Below, one piece after another: positions 20,282 to 31,300 of a stretch of 61,757 nt of DNA. The stretch's first letter is position 1. Each line of letters starts with the position of its first letter. This stretch comes from Janthinobacterium rivuli (GTDB lineage Bacteria; Pseudomonadota; Gammaproteobacteria; Burkholderiales; Burkholderiaceae_D): assembly GCF_009208735.1 (NCBI RefSeq), contig NZ_WFLJ01000027.1, forward strand, positions 1 to 61,757, given 5' to 3'. The position numbers and the translations under genes were made by a program. The notes below the pieces were generated by a model. It made no database searches and was not told the DNA's origin. It saw nothing but the letters and a program-made list of their open reading frames with translations.

Positions 20282-22151
20282 TCTCTTCTAGCTTGAAGAC
20301 GCTGACCACCTGCGCCAGCCGGCCGGCCTGATCCTGCAAGGACTGTGCCGCCGCCGCCGCTTCTTCCACCAGGGCCGCGTTTTGCTGGGTGGCGTCATCC
20401 ATCTGCGTGACGGTGGCATTGACTTGCGCGATGCCCTGGCTTTGCTCCTGGCTGGCCGAGGCGATTTCCCCCATCAGGTCGGCCACTCGCTGCACGGACA
20501 CGACGATGTCCTGCATGGTGGCACCGGCCGAGTCGACCAGCTTGCTGCCCGCTTCCACCTTGCTGCCCGAGTCGACGATCAAGTCCTTGATTTCCTTCGC
20601 TGCCGCCGCCGAGCGTTGTGCCAGGTTGCGCACCTCGGTCGCCACCACGGCAAAGCCGCGGCCCTGTTCGCCCGCGCGCGCCGCCTCGACCGCCGCGTTC
20701 AGCGCGAGGATGTTGGTTTGAAAGGCAATGCTGTCGATCACGCCGATAATATCCGCGATCTTGCGCGAACTTTCCGTAATCGCCCCCATGGTCTGCACCA
20801 CTTGTCCGACCACCTCGCCGCCCTTGACGGCGTGACTTGAAGCGGACACCACCAGCTGGTTCGCCTGGCGCGCATTGTCCGCGTTCTGTTTCACGGTCGA
20901 CGTCAGCTCTTCCATCGCCGCCGCCGTCTCTTCCAGGCTTGACGCCTGGGTTTCCGTACGCGCCGACAGATCCAGGTTGCCCGACGCGATCTGGCTCGAT
21001 GCGCTGGCGATGGACCCGGTACTGTCGCGAACTTCGCGTATCGTCACGTTCAGCGAGGCGACGAAACGGTTGAAGGCGGCGGCCAGCGCACCAACCTCGT
21101 CTTCCGATTCGACGGGCATGCGGCGGCTCAGATCGCCATTCCCGCTGGCGATCTCGCTGAGCATGTCGGCCGCCCGCGCGACGGGGGCGGCGATGGCGCG
21201 GCTGATGACATAAATGATGAGCAGGGCGATGCCGCCGCCGACCAGGCCGGCGATCAGGGCGGCAATCAGGGCCGACCGCGTGACATTGCCCAGCACTTCC
21301 GCTTCCGGCACTTCGGCCATCACATACAGATTGAGTTCCGGCACGAAGGAGGCGGCGACGAGCTGCTTGCCGGTCGGCGCCGCATAACTGGCATAGGTGT
21401 ATGTATTCCCGGTCAGCAGAGCCTTGCTCAGTGCCGCGCTAAAGCCGGGCAAGTCCTTCAATTGATGTTTGCCGTCGGCCAGGGCCGGATCGCGGTGGAT
21501 CAGCAGGTTGCCGTCGGCGCGTACCAGGTAGACATGGCCCGTCTGGCCAACCTTGTAGCTGCGGATGGTCTCGGCCATCGCGTCGACGCTCAAGCCCATG
21601 CCTGCGATGACGGCCTTGCCGCCGGCCGTCTGGCCGCGCGCATTCAGGAACAGCATGAAACTGCCCGAGGCCGGATCGCGATCCAGATTGATCGTGTGCT
21701 GCTTGTTTTCATCGAGCATGCTGAAGAACCAGTGATCGGCTGGCTGCTGCTTGTCCAGCGTGCGGATCAGGCCCGCATCGGTCATGTACCTGGATGCGGC
21801 TTGGGAACTCCAGCTGACGACGGCCGCCTTGTTTTTTTCCTTGAGCGTCCTGGCATAGCGCTGGAAAGTGGCCATGCCGCTGTCGGTCAGCTCCGCGTCT
21901 TCCCAGTCCTGCAGGAAGATGTCGTTGGCCATCGTCTGCACCACGGACAGCGGCTGGCTGATCTGGCGCAGCACGTCGTTGCGGATTTCGCCCACCTGGG
22001 CCGGTAGTTCCTGGCCGACGACGCGCTCGCGCACATAATCGCTGCTCATGCGCACGCTGAGGAATGAGGAAATGCCCATGAACAGCAACAGGCAGAAACC
22101 CATGCTGAACATCAATTTTTTCTGGATGGAAAGGTGGCGAAGCAGATGCAT
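20244..22151 (-). CDS. Methyl-accepting chemotaxis protein
   Basis: The 635-residue receptor has a first membrane helix (MHLLRHLSIQKKLMFSMGFC) and a periplasmic Cache-type sensor (HVYLVRADGNLLIHRDP). A second membrane helix near residue 285, a HAMP segment (ARAADMLSEIASGNGDLSRR) and the signalling hairpin tip with IAFQTNILALNAAVEAARAG follow. The tail ends without the NWETF-like CheR/CheB docking peptide. ATG 22151 was preferred over an in-frame TTG at 22196 since it starts the usual receptor N-terminus. The ligand cannot be told. It overlaps the thioredoxin-like gene tail to tail. Confidence 0.93.
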   Translation of the reverse strand: MHLLRHLSIQKKLMFSMGFCLLLFMGISSFLSVRMSSDYVRERVVGQELPAQVGEIRNDVLRQISQPLSVVQTMANDIFLQDWEDAELTDSGMATFQRYARTLKEKNKAAVVSWSSQAASRYMTDAGLIRTLDKQQPADHWFFSMLDENKQHTINLDRDPASGSFMLFLNARGQTAGGKAVIAGMGLSVDAMAETIRSYKVGQTGHVYLVRADGNLLIHRDPALADGKHQLKDLPGFSAALSKALLTGNTYTYASYAAPTGKQLVAASFVPELNLYVMAEVPEAEVLGNVTRSALIAALIAGLVGGGIALLIIYVISRAIAAPVARAADMLSEIASGNGDLSRRMPVESEDEVGALAAAFNRFVASLNVTIREVRDSTGSIASASSQIASGNLDLSARTETQASSLEETAAAMEELTSTVKQNADNARQANQLVVSASSHAVKGGEVVGQVVQTMGAITESSRKIADIIGVIDSIAFQTNILALNAAVEAARAGEQGRGFAVVATEVRNLAQRSAAAAKEIKDLIVDSGSKVEAGSKLVDSAGATMQDIVVSVQRVADLMGEIASASQEQSQGIAQVNATVTQMDDATQQNAALVEEAAAAAQSLQDQAGRLAQVVSVFKLEEITAPAPSRLPLA

Positions 22152-22347
22152 GGACGACCCTGGGAATGGGCCTGCGCGACTGGCAGAGCTTGCCAAACAG
22201 GCACAGGCAGTGCGCAGTATAGCGACGGATAGGGAGGATATAGGGGAGGAATGGCGTGTTTAATGTGGATGTGTTGCCTTATGGCAACGATGGCGGGGTG
22301 TCAACATGCGCAGTTTTCATGTGCCCCCGTGCGGCGCGGAAAAACGT

Positions 22348-22845
22348 TCAGGCAGGCAAGCCGTGGGCGATCAATTCCAGCGGCAATTCCGTGCTGCACT
22401 TGATTTGTTCCATGGAAAAGGCGGACGACACGCCCGTCAGCTGTACCGCCTTGATGAGCTTTTTATAGAAAGTGTCATAACCCTTGATGTCGGTGGTGAC
22501 GACTTTCAGCAAGTAGTCGATGTCGCCGCTCATGCGGTGGAATTCCTGTACCTCGGGCAGGACGATGACGGCGGCGGCGAAGCGGCGCAGCCATTTTTCA
22601 TCGTGCTGGCCCGTGCGCACGCTGACGAAAACGGTCACGGGCAAGCCCACTTTTTGCCGGTTGACGATGGCCACGCGGCTCTCGATATAACCCTCTTCCT
22701 CCAGGCGCTTGACCCGCTTCCAGCACGGGGTGCTGGACAGGCCGATCTTCTCGCTGAGGGCGGCGATCGACAAGGTGCCATCCTGCTGCAGGGCGGCCAG
22801 GATGGCGCAGTCGAATTTGTCGAGCGAAGCGTTTGGTGAATTCAT
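22348..22845 (-). CDS. Lrp/AsnC family transcriptional regulator
   Basis: The 165-residue protein has the AsnC helix-turn-helix near residues 10-60 (LDKFDCAILAALQQDGTLSI, then LSSTPCWKRVKRLEEEGYIE) and the RAM ligand domain (VQEFHRMSGDIDYLLKVVTT). CAGGA precedes the ATG at 22845. It is divergent from the desulfurase fusion at 22999, with a palindrome between them, so it probably controls that gene and itself. Such pairs often sense an amino acid; cysteine would fit the neighbour but is not shown. Confidence 0.93.
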   Translation of the reverse strand: MNSPNASLDKFDCAILAALQQDGTLSIAALSEKIGLSSTPCWKRVKRLEEEGYIESRVAIVNRQKVGLPVTVFVSVRTGQHDEKWLRRFAAAVIVLPEVQEFHRMSGDIDYLLKVVTTDIKGYDTFYKKLIKAVQLTGVSSAFSMEQIKCSTELPLELIAHGLPA

Positions 22846-22863
22846 TTTACGATTCCTGTTTTT

Positions 22864-22881
22864 GTAGCATGAACATGCTGC
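22864..22881. promoter_or_regulatory. Palindrome between lrp-like and desulfurase genes
   Basis: AGCATG-AA-CATGCT is a perfect inverted repeat at 22866-22879 inside an 18-base near-palindrome. It lies 20 bases before the regulator start. Size and CAG/CTG-like ends resemble AsnC-family sites. Operator function is inferred. Confidence 0.5.
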
Positions 22882-22998
22882 ATAGTAGCGTAGTTGCAGT
22901 GTGTTTTGGCATATCTTCACGGGCGCAGGCCGCTAGACTATCCACATGTTCCAGCCGCTAGCGCTGCCCCCCCTTTATAGAATGCCCAGACCGCCATC

Positions 22999-25026
22999 AT
23001 GAAAGAAATCTACCTCGACAGCAATGCCACCACTTGCGTGCTGCCCGCCGCCGTTGCCGCAGCCCGGCAAGCGATGGAGCAGGGCTATGGCAATCCCAGC
23101 AGCACTCACGCCACGGGATTGCAGGCCAAGGCCATGATGGATGGCGTGCGCCAGCGCGCCAGCCGTCTGCTGGGCGTGGGCGACGGCCGATTGATGTTCA
23201 ATAGCGGCGCCACCGAAGGCATCCAGACGGCCGTACTGTCGGCCCTGTGCGCGTTGCGCGAGCGGCGCGATGCGGGCAAGCGCATCGGCAGCCTGCTGCT
23301 GTATGGCGCGACCGAGCACAAGGCCGTGCCGGAAAGCCTGGCGCACTGGAACCGGCTATTGGGCCTGAACCTGGAAGTGCGCAAGCTGCCGGTCGATGCG
23401 CAGGGGCGCCACGATCTGCAGGCGCTCGATGCGCTGATCGGTGACGCGGCCATGCTGTGCACGATGGCGGCGAATAATGAGACGGGCGTCGTCAGCGACT
23501 TGTCCGCCATCGCGCAACTGCTGCAGGAACGCGGCGCCGATGCCTACTGGATGGTCGATTGCGTGCAGGCGCTGGGCAAGCTGAAGCTGAACCTGGCCGC
23601 CACGCGCATCGACTACGCGCCGTTTTCCGGCCACAAGCTGTATGCGCCCAAGGGCATCGGCATGCTGTACGTGCGCGCCGGCGCGCCGTTTACGCCGCTG
23701 ATGATGGGCGGCGGCCAGGAAGCGGGCCTGCGCTCGGGCACGGAAAACATGGCCGGCATCGCCGCCCTGGGCGCCGTGCTGGCCGCGCTCGACGATGGCA
23801 AGACCTTCCGCAGCCACGCCGACCTGGCCTCGTTCCGTGAACAGCTGGTGGCCAGCCTGGAGCGCGCTTTCCCCGGCATCGTGTTCAATATGCCGTTCGA
23901 CTTGTCCATGCCGACGACGCTCAATTTTTCCGTGCCGGGCCTGTCGTCGAAGGAATTGCTCGACCTGTTCGACGCGGCGCGCGTGCGCGTCAGCTCGGGC
24001 AGCGCCTGTTCCGCCGCCAAGGCGCTGCCCAGCTATGTGCTGGAAGCGATGCACGTGCCGCAATGGCGCGCCAGTTCGGCCATCCGTCTGTCGTTCGGTC
24101 CCCTGATCGACGCGGCGACCATTGCCGCTGCCTGCGCGCGCATCGAGCGCTGCGGCGCAGCGCTGCGCAGCAGCTGCCTGCTGCCGTCGGCGCTGGCGCC
24201 ATCGCCGCAGGACGGCGTGATTCAGCTGAGCGTCGACGGCCAGTGCACCTGGCTGCTCAGCGACGCCGCCAGCGCCAGTTGCGTCGTCATCGATCCTGTC
24301 GCCGCGCTCGTGCCGCGCCTGGCCGCCTTCATCCGCTGCCAGCACCTGGCCCTGCGCGCCATCGTGCACACGGCGCCACCAGCCGACCATGGCGTGGCGC
24401 GCCTGGCCTTGCTGCAGGAACTCGCCATCGAACAGGTGGGTCGCGTCGATATCGACGGTGAGCTGGCGCTGGGCCAGCAGCGCCTGCGACGCGTCGAGTG
24501 CGGCGCCAGCCATGTGTATCTGCTGGGGCAGCGCTTCGCCTTCATCGGCAGCCTGGCGCCCGAGGCGCTGACGCCCTTGCTGGAGGCGGCGCTGGTGACG
24601 CCAGACACCGTGCTGTGCGCATCCGGTGACGACGGCGGCATCTGCGGCACGCTGCGCGCCGCACGCGAAGGCGAGGCTGCCGCCAGCGAACTGCAGCTCG
24701 ACGCGGCAGCTCTGCCCGCCTTCCTGCGCCAGCATCCCGACGCCATCCTCGTCGACGTGCGCGAAGCGTATGAACATGCGGCTTGCGCCGGCACGGTGTG
24801 TGAAGGCTGCGAAGTGCGCAGCGTACCGCTGAGCCGCCTGGCCGGACAGGTGGCCGCATGGCTGCAGCAGCCGCAGCGCCCGCTGGTCTTTTTCTGCCGC
24901 AGCGGCAACCGCAGCGCGCGCGCCGCCGCCTGCCTGCGCCGCCTCGGCCATGGTGCTGCATGGCAACTCAACGGCGGCATGGCGATGGCGGATGCGACGC
25001 GCCACGCGCTGGCCATCGCCGCCTGA
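22999..25026 (+). CDS. Cysteine desulfurase - MBL-like - rhodanese fusion
   Basis: The 675-residue product joins three parts. Residues 1-385 are a class V PLP enzyme of the NifS/IscS type: LDSNATT start, PLP lysine K213 in SGHKLYAPKG, and the persulfide cysteine C337 in SSGSACSAAK. Residues about 395-545 look like a metallo-beta-lactamase fold of the persulfide-dioxygenase type, but the metal motif is broken (H457-TAPPAD-H464 in place of HxHxDH). Residues 570-675 are a rhodanese with active C633 in CRSGNRS. The order suggests that sulfur is taken from cysteine and passed internally to the rhodanese. No iscU or thiI gene is near. It is divergent from an Lrp regulator. Confidence 0.85.
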   Translation: MKEIYLDSNATTCVLPAAVAAARQAMEQGYGNPSSTHATGLQAKAMMDGVRQRASRLLGVGDGRLMFNSGATEGIQTAVLSALCALRERRDAGKRIGSLLLYGATEHKAVPESLAHWNRLLGLNLEVRKLPVDAQGRHDLQALDALIGDAAMLCTMAANNETGVVSDLSAIAQLLQERGADAYWMVDCVQALGKLKLNLAATRIDYAPFSGHKLYAPKGIGMLYVRAGAPFTPLMMGGGQEAGLRSGTENMAGIAALGAVLAALDDGKTFRSHADLASFREQLVASLERAFPGIVFNMPFDLSMPTTLNFSVPGLSSKELLDLFDAARVRVSSGSACSAAKALPSYVLEAMHVPQWRASSAIRLSFGPLIDAATIAAACARIERCGAALRSSCLLPSALAPSPQDGVIQLSVDGQCTWLLSDAASASCVVIDPVAALVPRLAAFIRCQHLALRAIVHTAPPADHGVARLALLQELAIEQVGRVDIDGELALGQQRLRRVECGASHVYLLGQRFAFIGSLAPEALTPLLEAALVTPDTVLCASGDDGGICGTLRAAREGEAAASELQLDAAALPAFLRQHPDAILVDVREAYEHAACAGTVCEGCEVRSVPLSRLAGQVAAWLQQPQRPLVFFCRSGNRSARAAACLRRLGHGAAWQLNGGMAMADATRHALAIAA

Positions 25027-25367
25027 GGGCTTACGTTTCCTCCTTGAAATATTGCACCGTGCCATCATCGGCACGGTGCCCGTCGCGTAGTTCCTCCGTT
25101 CATTTCCTGCCGGCATTTTTCCGCCATTCAAGGCGCTGATTTCTTTGCTGAAACCGCCCTAAAACGTGCTGTATGTACGCTAGCGCACGGTCTTGCGTAC
25201 AGGGCGCACCTACGATGAAGTTCAGAAAATCTCCCTGCACCCTGAGATTCATCGCAACGCTCCGGCGCTTCGCTTTCCGTCTTCGCCAGTGTCCGATCGT
25301 GTTCTTCCAGACTGGGCCAGCGTGACGGTGGCCGCTGGTTGCCTGCGCGCACCTAGCGAGGCCCAAG
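25027..25367 (+). other. Gene-free stretch before the glucan synthase gene
   Basis: The 341 bases hold a perfect 10-bp hairpin, GCACCGTGCC (25054-25063) with GGCACGGTGC (25070-25079), just after the desulfurase fusion. It lacks a T-run, so it may be a Rho-linked or RNA-stabilising end. Further on, GTACGC and GCGTAC (about 25176-25201) form another inverted repeat. No convincing promoter or gene is seen; the rest may be a long leader of the following gene. Confidence 0.5.
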
Positions 25368-28300
25368 TTGAAAGAGTACACAGCAGTTGTCACGCAGCAG
25401 ATCAAGGAACGGATTTCCAAAGTCAAGGAAATCTTCCGCGACCATTCCCTTGCACCGGACACCTTCGACGCCGCGCGCGACGACGCCTTGCCCCTGCGTT
25501 CCGAATTATTCAGCGCCATGCAGATGGCCGCCCACGGCAAGCACGTGGCCGCCGGCCATGCGGTAGGGCGGCATCACGGCCGCGACCGCCTGTTGGCGCG
25601 CCTGGCCGACAATGCGGCCCTGATCACGGCCACCGTCAACGAGTTGACGGCCACGGTGAAAAGCGGGCGCCAGGTCACGCCCGCGTCGGAATGGTTGCTC
25701 GATAATTTTTATCTGATCGAAGAGCAGATCCGCACCACGCGGCGCCACCTGCCGAAGAACTACAGCAAGGAGCTGCCGCGGCTGACGTCGGGCCCCGACG
25801 CCGGTTGCCCGCGCGTGTACAAGATCGCGCTGGAAATCATCTCGCACGGCGATGGCCGCGTCGACCTGGAAAACCTGTGCCACTTCATCGAGGCTTACCA
25901 GGACGTGGCCACCTTGACCCTGGGCGAACTGTGGGCCGTGCCCATCATGCTGCGCCTGGCCCTGATCGAAAACCTGCGCCGCGTCGCCGTGCGCGTGGCC
26001 GACGACCGCATGCAGCGCGACCTGGCCAATACCTGGGCCGACCAGATGACGGAGATCGCCGAACGCAATCCCAGCGGCTTGATCCTGCTGGTGGCCGACA
26101 TGGCCCGTTCGAATCCGCCCATCACCAGCGCCTTCGTGGCCGAACTGTCGCGCCGTCTGCAGGGACAAAGTTCGTCGCTGACCCTGGCGCTGTCGTGGCT
26201 GACGCACAAGCTGGCCGAGTCGGGCCTCACCATCGAGCAGCAGATCCAGTCCGAGATCGGGCAGCAGGCGGCCGACCAGGTATCGATCGCCAACAGCATC
26301 GGCAGCCTGCGCTTTCTCGGCACCATGGATTGGCAGGAATTCGTCGAGACCATGAGCGTGGTCGAGCAGACTTTGCGCCTGGACCCGGCCGGCACGTATG
26401 GCTTGATGGATTTCGCCACGCGAGACAGCTACCGCCACGCCATCGAACGCATCGCCAAGCGCAGCGCGCGCAGCGAAGTGGCGGTGGCCGAGATGGCGGT
26501 GCAGCTGGCGCATACGCACGGCAACGGCAATGATGCGCGCCGCGGCCACATCGGCTTTTATCTGGTGGGACGCGGCGTGCTGGTGCTGGAAAAGCAGACC
26601 GGCGCGAAGCTGCCCTTCATCGAGGCGCTGCAGCATACGGCGCGCGCCGCGCCGCTGGCCAGCTATCTGGGCGCCATTGCGTTCCTGACCCTGGCGACGA
26701 GCGCGCTGCTGCTCGAACGCGCCGTGCGCCATGGCGTGCAGGGCTGGCCCCTGGCGGCGCTGGGCGCGCTGGCGCTGCTGGGCAGCAGCCAGCTGGCCGT
26801 GGCCGTGGTGAATTGGCTGGCGACCCTGATGACGTCGCCGCACCCGCTGCCGCGCATGGATTACCAGGCAGGCATTCCGTCCGATGCGCGCGGCATCGTC
26901 GTGGTGCCGACCCTGATCTACAGCCAGGACAACGTGGCGGCCCTGTGCGAGGCGCTGGAAGTGCGTTATCTGGCCAACCGCGATCCAAACCTGCGCTTTT
27001 GCCTGCTGACGGATTTCGTCGACGCGGAGGCGCAAACGATGCCCGGCGACGACGCCTTGCTGCGCCAGGCGCAGGAGACCATTCGCGGCTTGAACGAGAA
27101 ATACCGCGTCGAGGGCGCGGCGGCCCAGGAGAACGGCGAGCCGGCCGACCCCGAAGAGCTGGGCCAGGCGGGGCCGTTCCTGCTGCTGCACCGTCCGCGC
27201 CTGTGGAATTCGCAGCAGAATGCGTGGATGGGGCAGGAGCGCAAGCGCGGCAAACTGTCGGACCTGCACGCGTTCTTGCGCGGCGGCGCGCGCGACAAAT
27301 TCTCGCTGGTAGAAGGCGAGTTGCGCGGCCTGCGCACGATCAAATACGTGATCACGCTCGACACCGATACGCAGCTGCCGCGCGACGCGGCGCGCGAATT
27401 CATCGCCACCATGATGCACCCGCTGAACCGTCCCGTGCTGGACGCGGCCGGCACGCGCGTGGTGGCCGGCTATGGCATCCTGCAGCCGCGCGTGGCCGTG
27501 GCGCTGCCCAGCGCGAACGCCTCGCGCTACGAACTGCTGTGCGGCGGAGAGCCAGGCATCGACCCCTATACGCGCACCGTCTCCGACCTGTACCAGGACG
27601 TGTTCTATGAAGGCTCCTTCATCGGCAAGGGCATCTACGACCTCGACATGTTCGAGCGCGTGCTGGGCCAGCGCCTGCCCGACAATAAAATCCTCAGCCA
27701 CGATCTGCTCGAAGGCTGCTACCTGCGCGCCGGCCTGCTCAGCGACTCGCAACTGTACGAGGAATATCCGGCCCGCTACGACGCCGACGTGAGCCGCCGC
27801 CAGCGCTGGACCCGCGGCGACTGGCAACTGATCGGCTGGCTGCTGGGCAGGGTGCCGGGCCGCGCCGGCAAGCGCGAACGCAATCCCCTGTCGATGCTGT
27901 CGCGCTGGAAGCTGTTCGACAACCTGCGACGCAGCGTCGTGGCGCCGGCCACCACCCTGTCGCTGCTGCTGGTGTGGGGCTTCCTGCCGCACGTGGCCTT
28001 CTGGAGCGCGGCCGTGCTGGCCATCATCTTCCTGCCGCCCGTGTTTTCGGCCCTGTACGATTTGCTGCGCAAACCGCGCGACACCCTGTGGCGCCAGCAC
28101 CTGGCCGCCTTCGAGCGGCGCTGCGGCGTGCAGTTTTCGCACGCCATGCTGACCCTTGTCTTCCTGCCGTACGAAGCGTGGATCAGCCTGGACGCCATCG
28201 CGCGCACCCTGTGGCGCCTGGGCGTGTCGCACAAGCATTTGCTCGACTGGCGCGCCTCGAACCTGCACAATTCTTCCGGTTCGCAGGCCGACAGCTGGCG

Positions 28301-31300
28301 CGCCATGTGGTGCTCGCCCGCGCTGGCGCTGGCCACCTTTGGCGCCTTGCTGACCTGGCGCCCGGAAGCCTTGCCAGCGGCGGCCGTGGTGCTGCTGCTG
28401 TGGCTGGCCGCACCCGCCATCGCCTGGTGGATCAGCCGCCCCATCGAGCGCGCCGTGGCGCGCCTGTCGGCCGAGCAGGGACGTTTCCTGCACGGCGTGG
28501 CGCGCAAGACCTGGGCGTATTTCGACACCTTCGTCGGGCCGGACGACCACTGGCTGCCGCCCGATAACATGCAGGAGCATCCGAACCTCGTCGTGGCGCA
28601 CCGCACCTCGCCGACGAACATCGGCCTGGCGCTGCTGGCCAATGTGACGGCCTACGATTTCGGCTATATCACCATGGGCCAGTTGATCGAGCGCAGCGGC
28701 GCCACCCTGCACAGCATGGGCGAGCTGGAACGCTTCCAGGGCCACTTCTATAACTGGTACGACACGCAGACCCTGAAGGCGCTGCAGCCGATGTATATCT
28801 CGACGGTCGACAGCGGCAACCTGGCCGGCCATCTGCTGACCTTGCAGCCGGGACTGGTGGAACTGTATGACGCCCCGATCATCGGTGCGCAGGTGGTGCA
28901 GGGCATCCGCACAACGGCGCAGGTGCTGCAGGAATTCATCGCCGCCGAAGGCGAAGGCAAGGCCGTGCGCGACAACATGAGCCTGCTGCAGATGCAGGCC
29001 GCGCCCGCCAGCCTGGCCGAATGGCATGCCTACCTGAGCGCCGTGAATGGCGCGGCCGATGCGCTGCTGTCGCTGACCCTGCAAGGCGAGGATGGCGAGC
29101 TGGCCATGTGGGCAGGCGCGCTGGCGCGCCAATGCCGCGCGGCGCTGGCCGAGTTGCAGCACCTGGCGCCATGGGCGGCGCAGGCGGGCGTCGATGCGGC
29201 GTGGCTGCGCGTGCCGACCCTGCGCGAACTGGCCAACCTGGAAGCGCCGGAAGGCTTGCCTTCCGAGCTGGCCGCCATGCTGGCGCAGGGCCGCGAACAG
29301 GCGGGCCGCCACATGCGCGACATCGCCCACGCGGCGGGGCTGGCGCGCGACTTCGCGCAGGTCGAATACGGCTTCCTGTACAACCCATCGACAAAATTGC
29401 TGGCCATCGGCTACAACGTCAGCGAACGGCGCCTGGACCCCAGCTACTACGATTTGCTGGCCTCCGAAGTGCGCCTGGCCAGCTTCATCGCCATCGCCCA
29501 GGGCCAGCTGCCGCAGGAGCACTGGTTCGCCCTTGGCCGCCAGCTGTGCATGGTGGCCGGCCAGCCCGTGCTGCTGTCGTGGAGCGGCTCGATGTTCGAG
29601 TACCTGATGCCGCTGTTGGTGATGCCGAACTACCCGAATACCTTGCTGGACCAGACCTACCACTCCGTCATCGAGGCGCAGATCGACTATGGCCGCCAGC
29701 GCGACGTGCCATGGGGGATTTCCGAGTCTGGCTACAACACGGTCGACGCCAGCCTGAATTACCAGTACCGCGCCTTTGGCGTGCCGGGACTGGGCCTGAA
29801 ACGGGGCCTGGCCGACGACCTGGTGGTGGCGCCGTATGCCAGCATGATGGGCCTGATGGTGCAGCCGGAAGCGTCGTGCCAGAACCTGCAGCGCATGCAG
29901 GCGGCCGGCTACATGGGCCGCTACGGCTTCTTTGAAGCCATCGATTTCACCACCGCGCGCCTGCCGCGCGGGCAGGGCAGCGCCATCATCCGTTCCTTCA
30001 TGGTGCACCACCAGGGCATGGGTTTCCTGGCCCTCAGCTACCTGCTGCACGACCGCCCGATGCAGCGCCGTTTCGAGTCCGATCCGCTGCTGCAATCGGC
30101 CTTGCTGGTGCTGCAGGAACGCACGCCGCAGGCCGGCGCGTTTTACTCGAACACGGCCGAACTGGCGGAGCTGCGCAGCGGCGTGCCCGAGCAGGCCATG
30201 CCGATGCGCATCCTCACGCAGGCCAACAGCGCCGTGCCGGAAACGCAGCTGCTGTCGAATGGCCGCTACCACGTCATGGTGAGCAATGCGGGCGGCAGCT
30301 ACAGCCGCTGGAAAGACCTGTCCGTGACGCGCTGGCGCGAGGACAGCACGCGCGACAACTGGGGCAATTTCTGCTATTTGCGCGACCTCGACGACGGCGC
30401 CGTCTGGTCCACCATGTACCAGCCGACGTTGGCCGAGCCGAAGAAATACGAAGTGATCTTTTCCGAGGGCCGCGCGGAGTTCCGCCGCGCCGACCATGGC
30501 CTGGACCTGTACACGGAAATCGTCGTCTCGCCCGAGGACGACATCGAAATCCGCCGCACGCGCATCAGCAATAATTCGAACCGCCAGCGGCGCATCGAGA
30601 TCACCAGTTTTGCCGAAGTGGTGATGGCGCCGGCGGCGGCCGACGCGGCCCACCCCGCGTTCAGCAAGCTGTTCGTGCAGACGGAAATCCTCGCGCATGA
30701 AAATGCGATCCTGTGTACGCGCCGGCCCCGCTCGAAAGACGAGCAGATGCCGTGGCTGCTGCACGTGATGACCGTGCACGATATCGAGCACTATGCTGTT
30801 TCGTTCGAGACGGACCGCGCGCGTTTCATCGGCCGCGGCAACACGGCGCAGCTGCCGCAGGCGCTGCAGGACAGCGGGCCGCTCAGCGGCGGCCAAGGTT
30901 CCGTGCTCGACCCGATCGTGGCCATCCGCTACGTCATCACGCTCGAACCCGATCAGGCCGTGACGGTCGACAGCGTTACCGGCATGGTGGAGCAGCGCGA
31001 GGCGGCGCTGCACCTGATCGACAAATACCAGGACCGCCACCTGGCCGACCGCGTGTTCGAACTGGCATGGACGCACAGCCAGGTGGTGCTGCGTCAGCTC
31101 AATGCCAGCGAAGCGGACGCGCAGCTGTATGCGCGCCTTGCCAACGCCGTGATCTATCCGAACGCGGCCCTGCGCGCCGAGGCCAGCATCCTGATCAAGA
31201 ACCAGCGCGGCCAGTCCGGCCTGTGGGCGTATGCCATTTCCGGCGACCTGCCCATCGTGCTGCTGCAGATACGCGACGTGGCCAATATCGAGCTGGCGCG

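Noticed and set aside
25100..25540. Minus-strand frame in the gap before the glucan synthase
   Set aside because: Overlaps the conserved start of the synthase and has no start site or motif.
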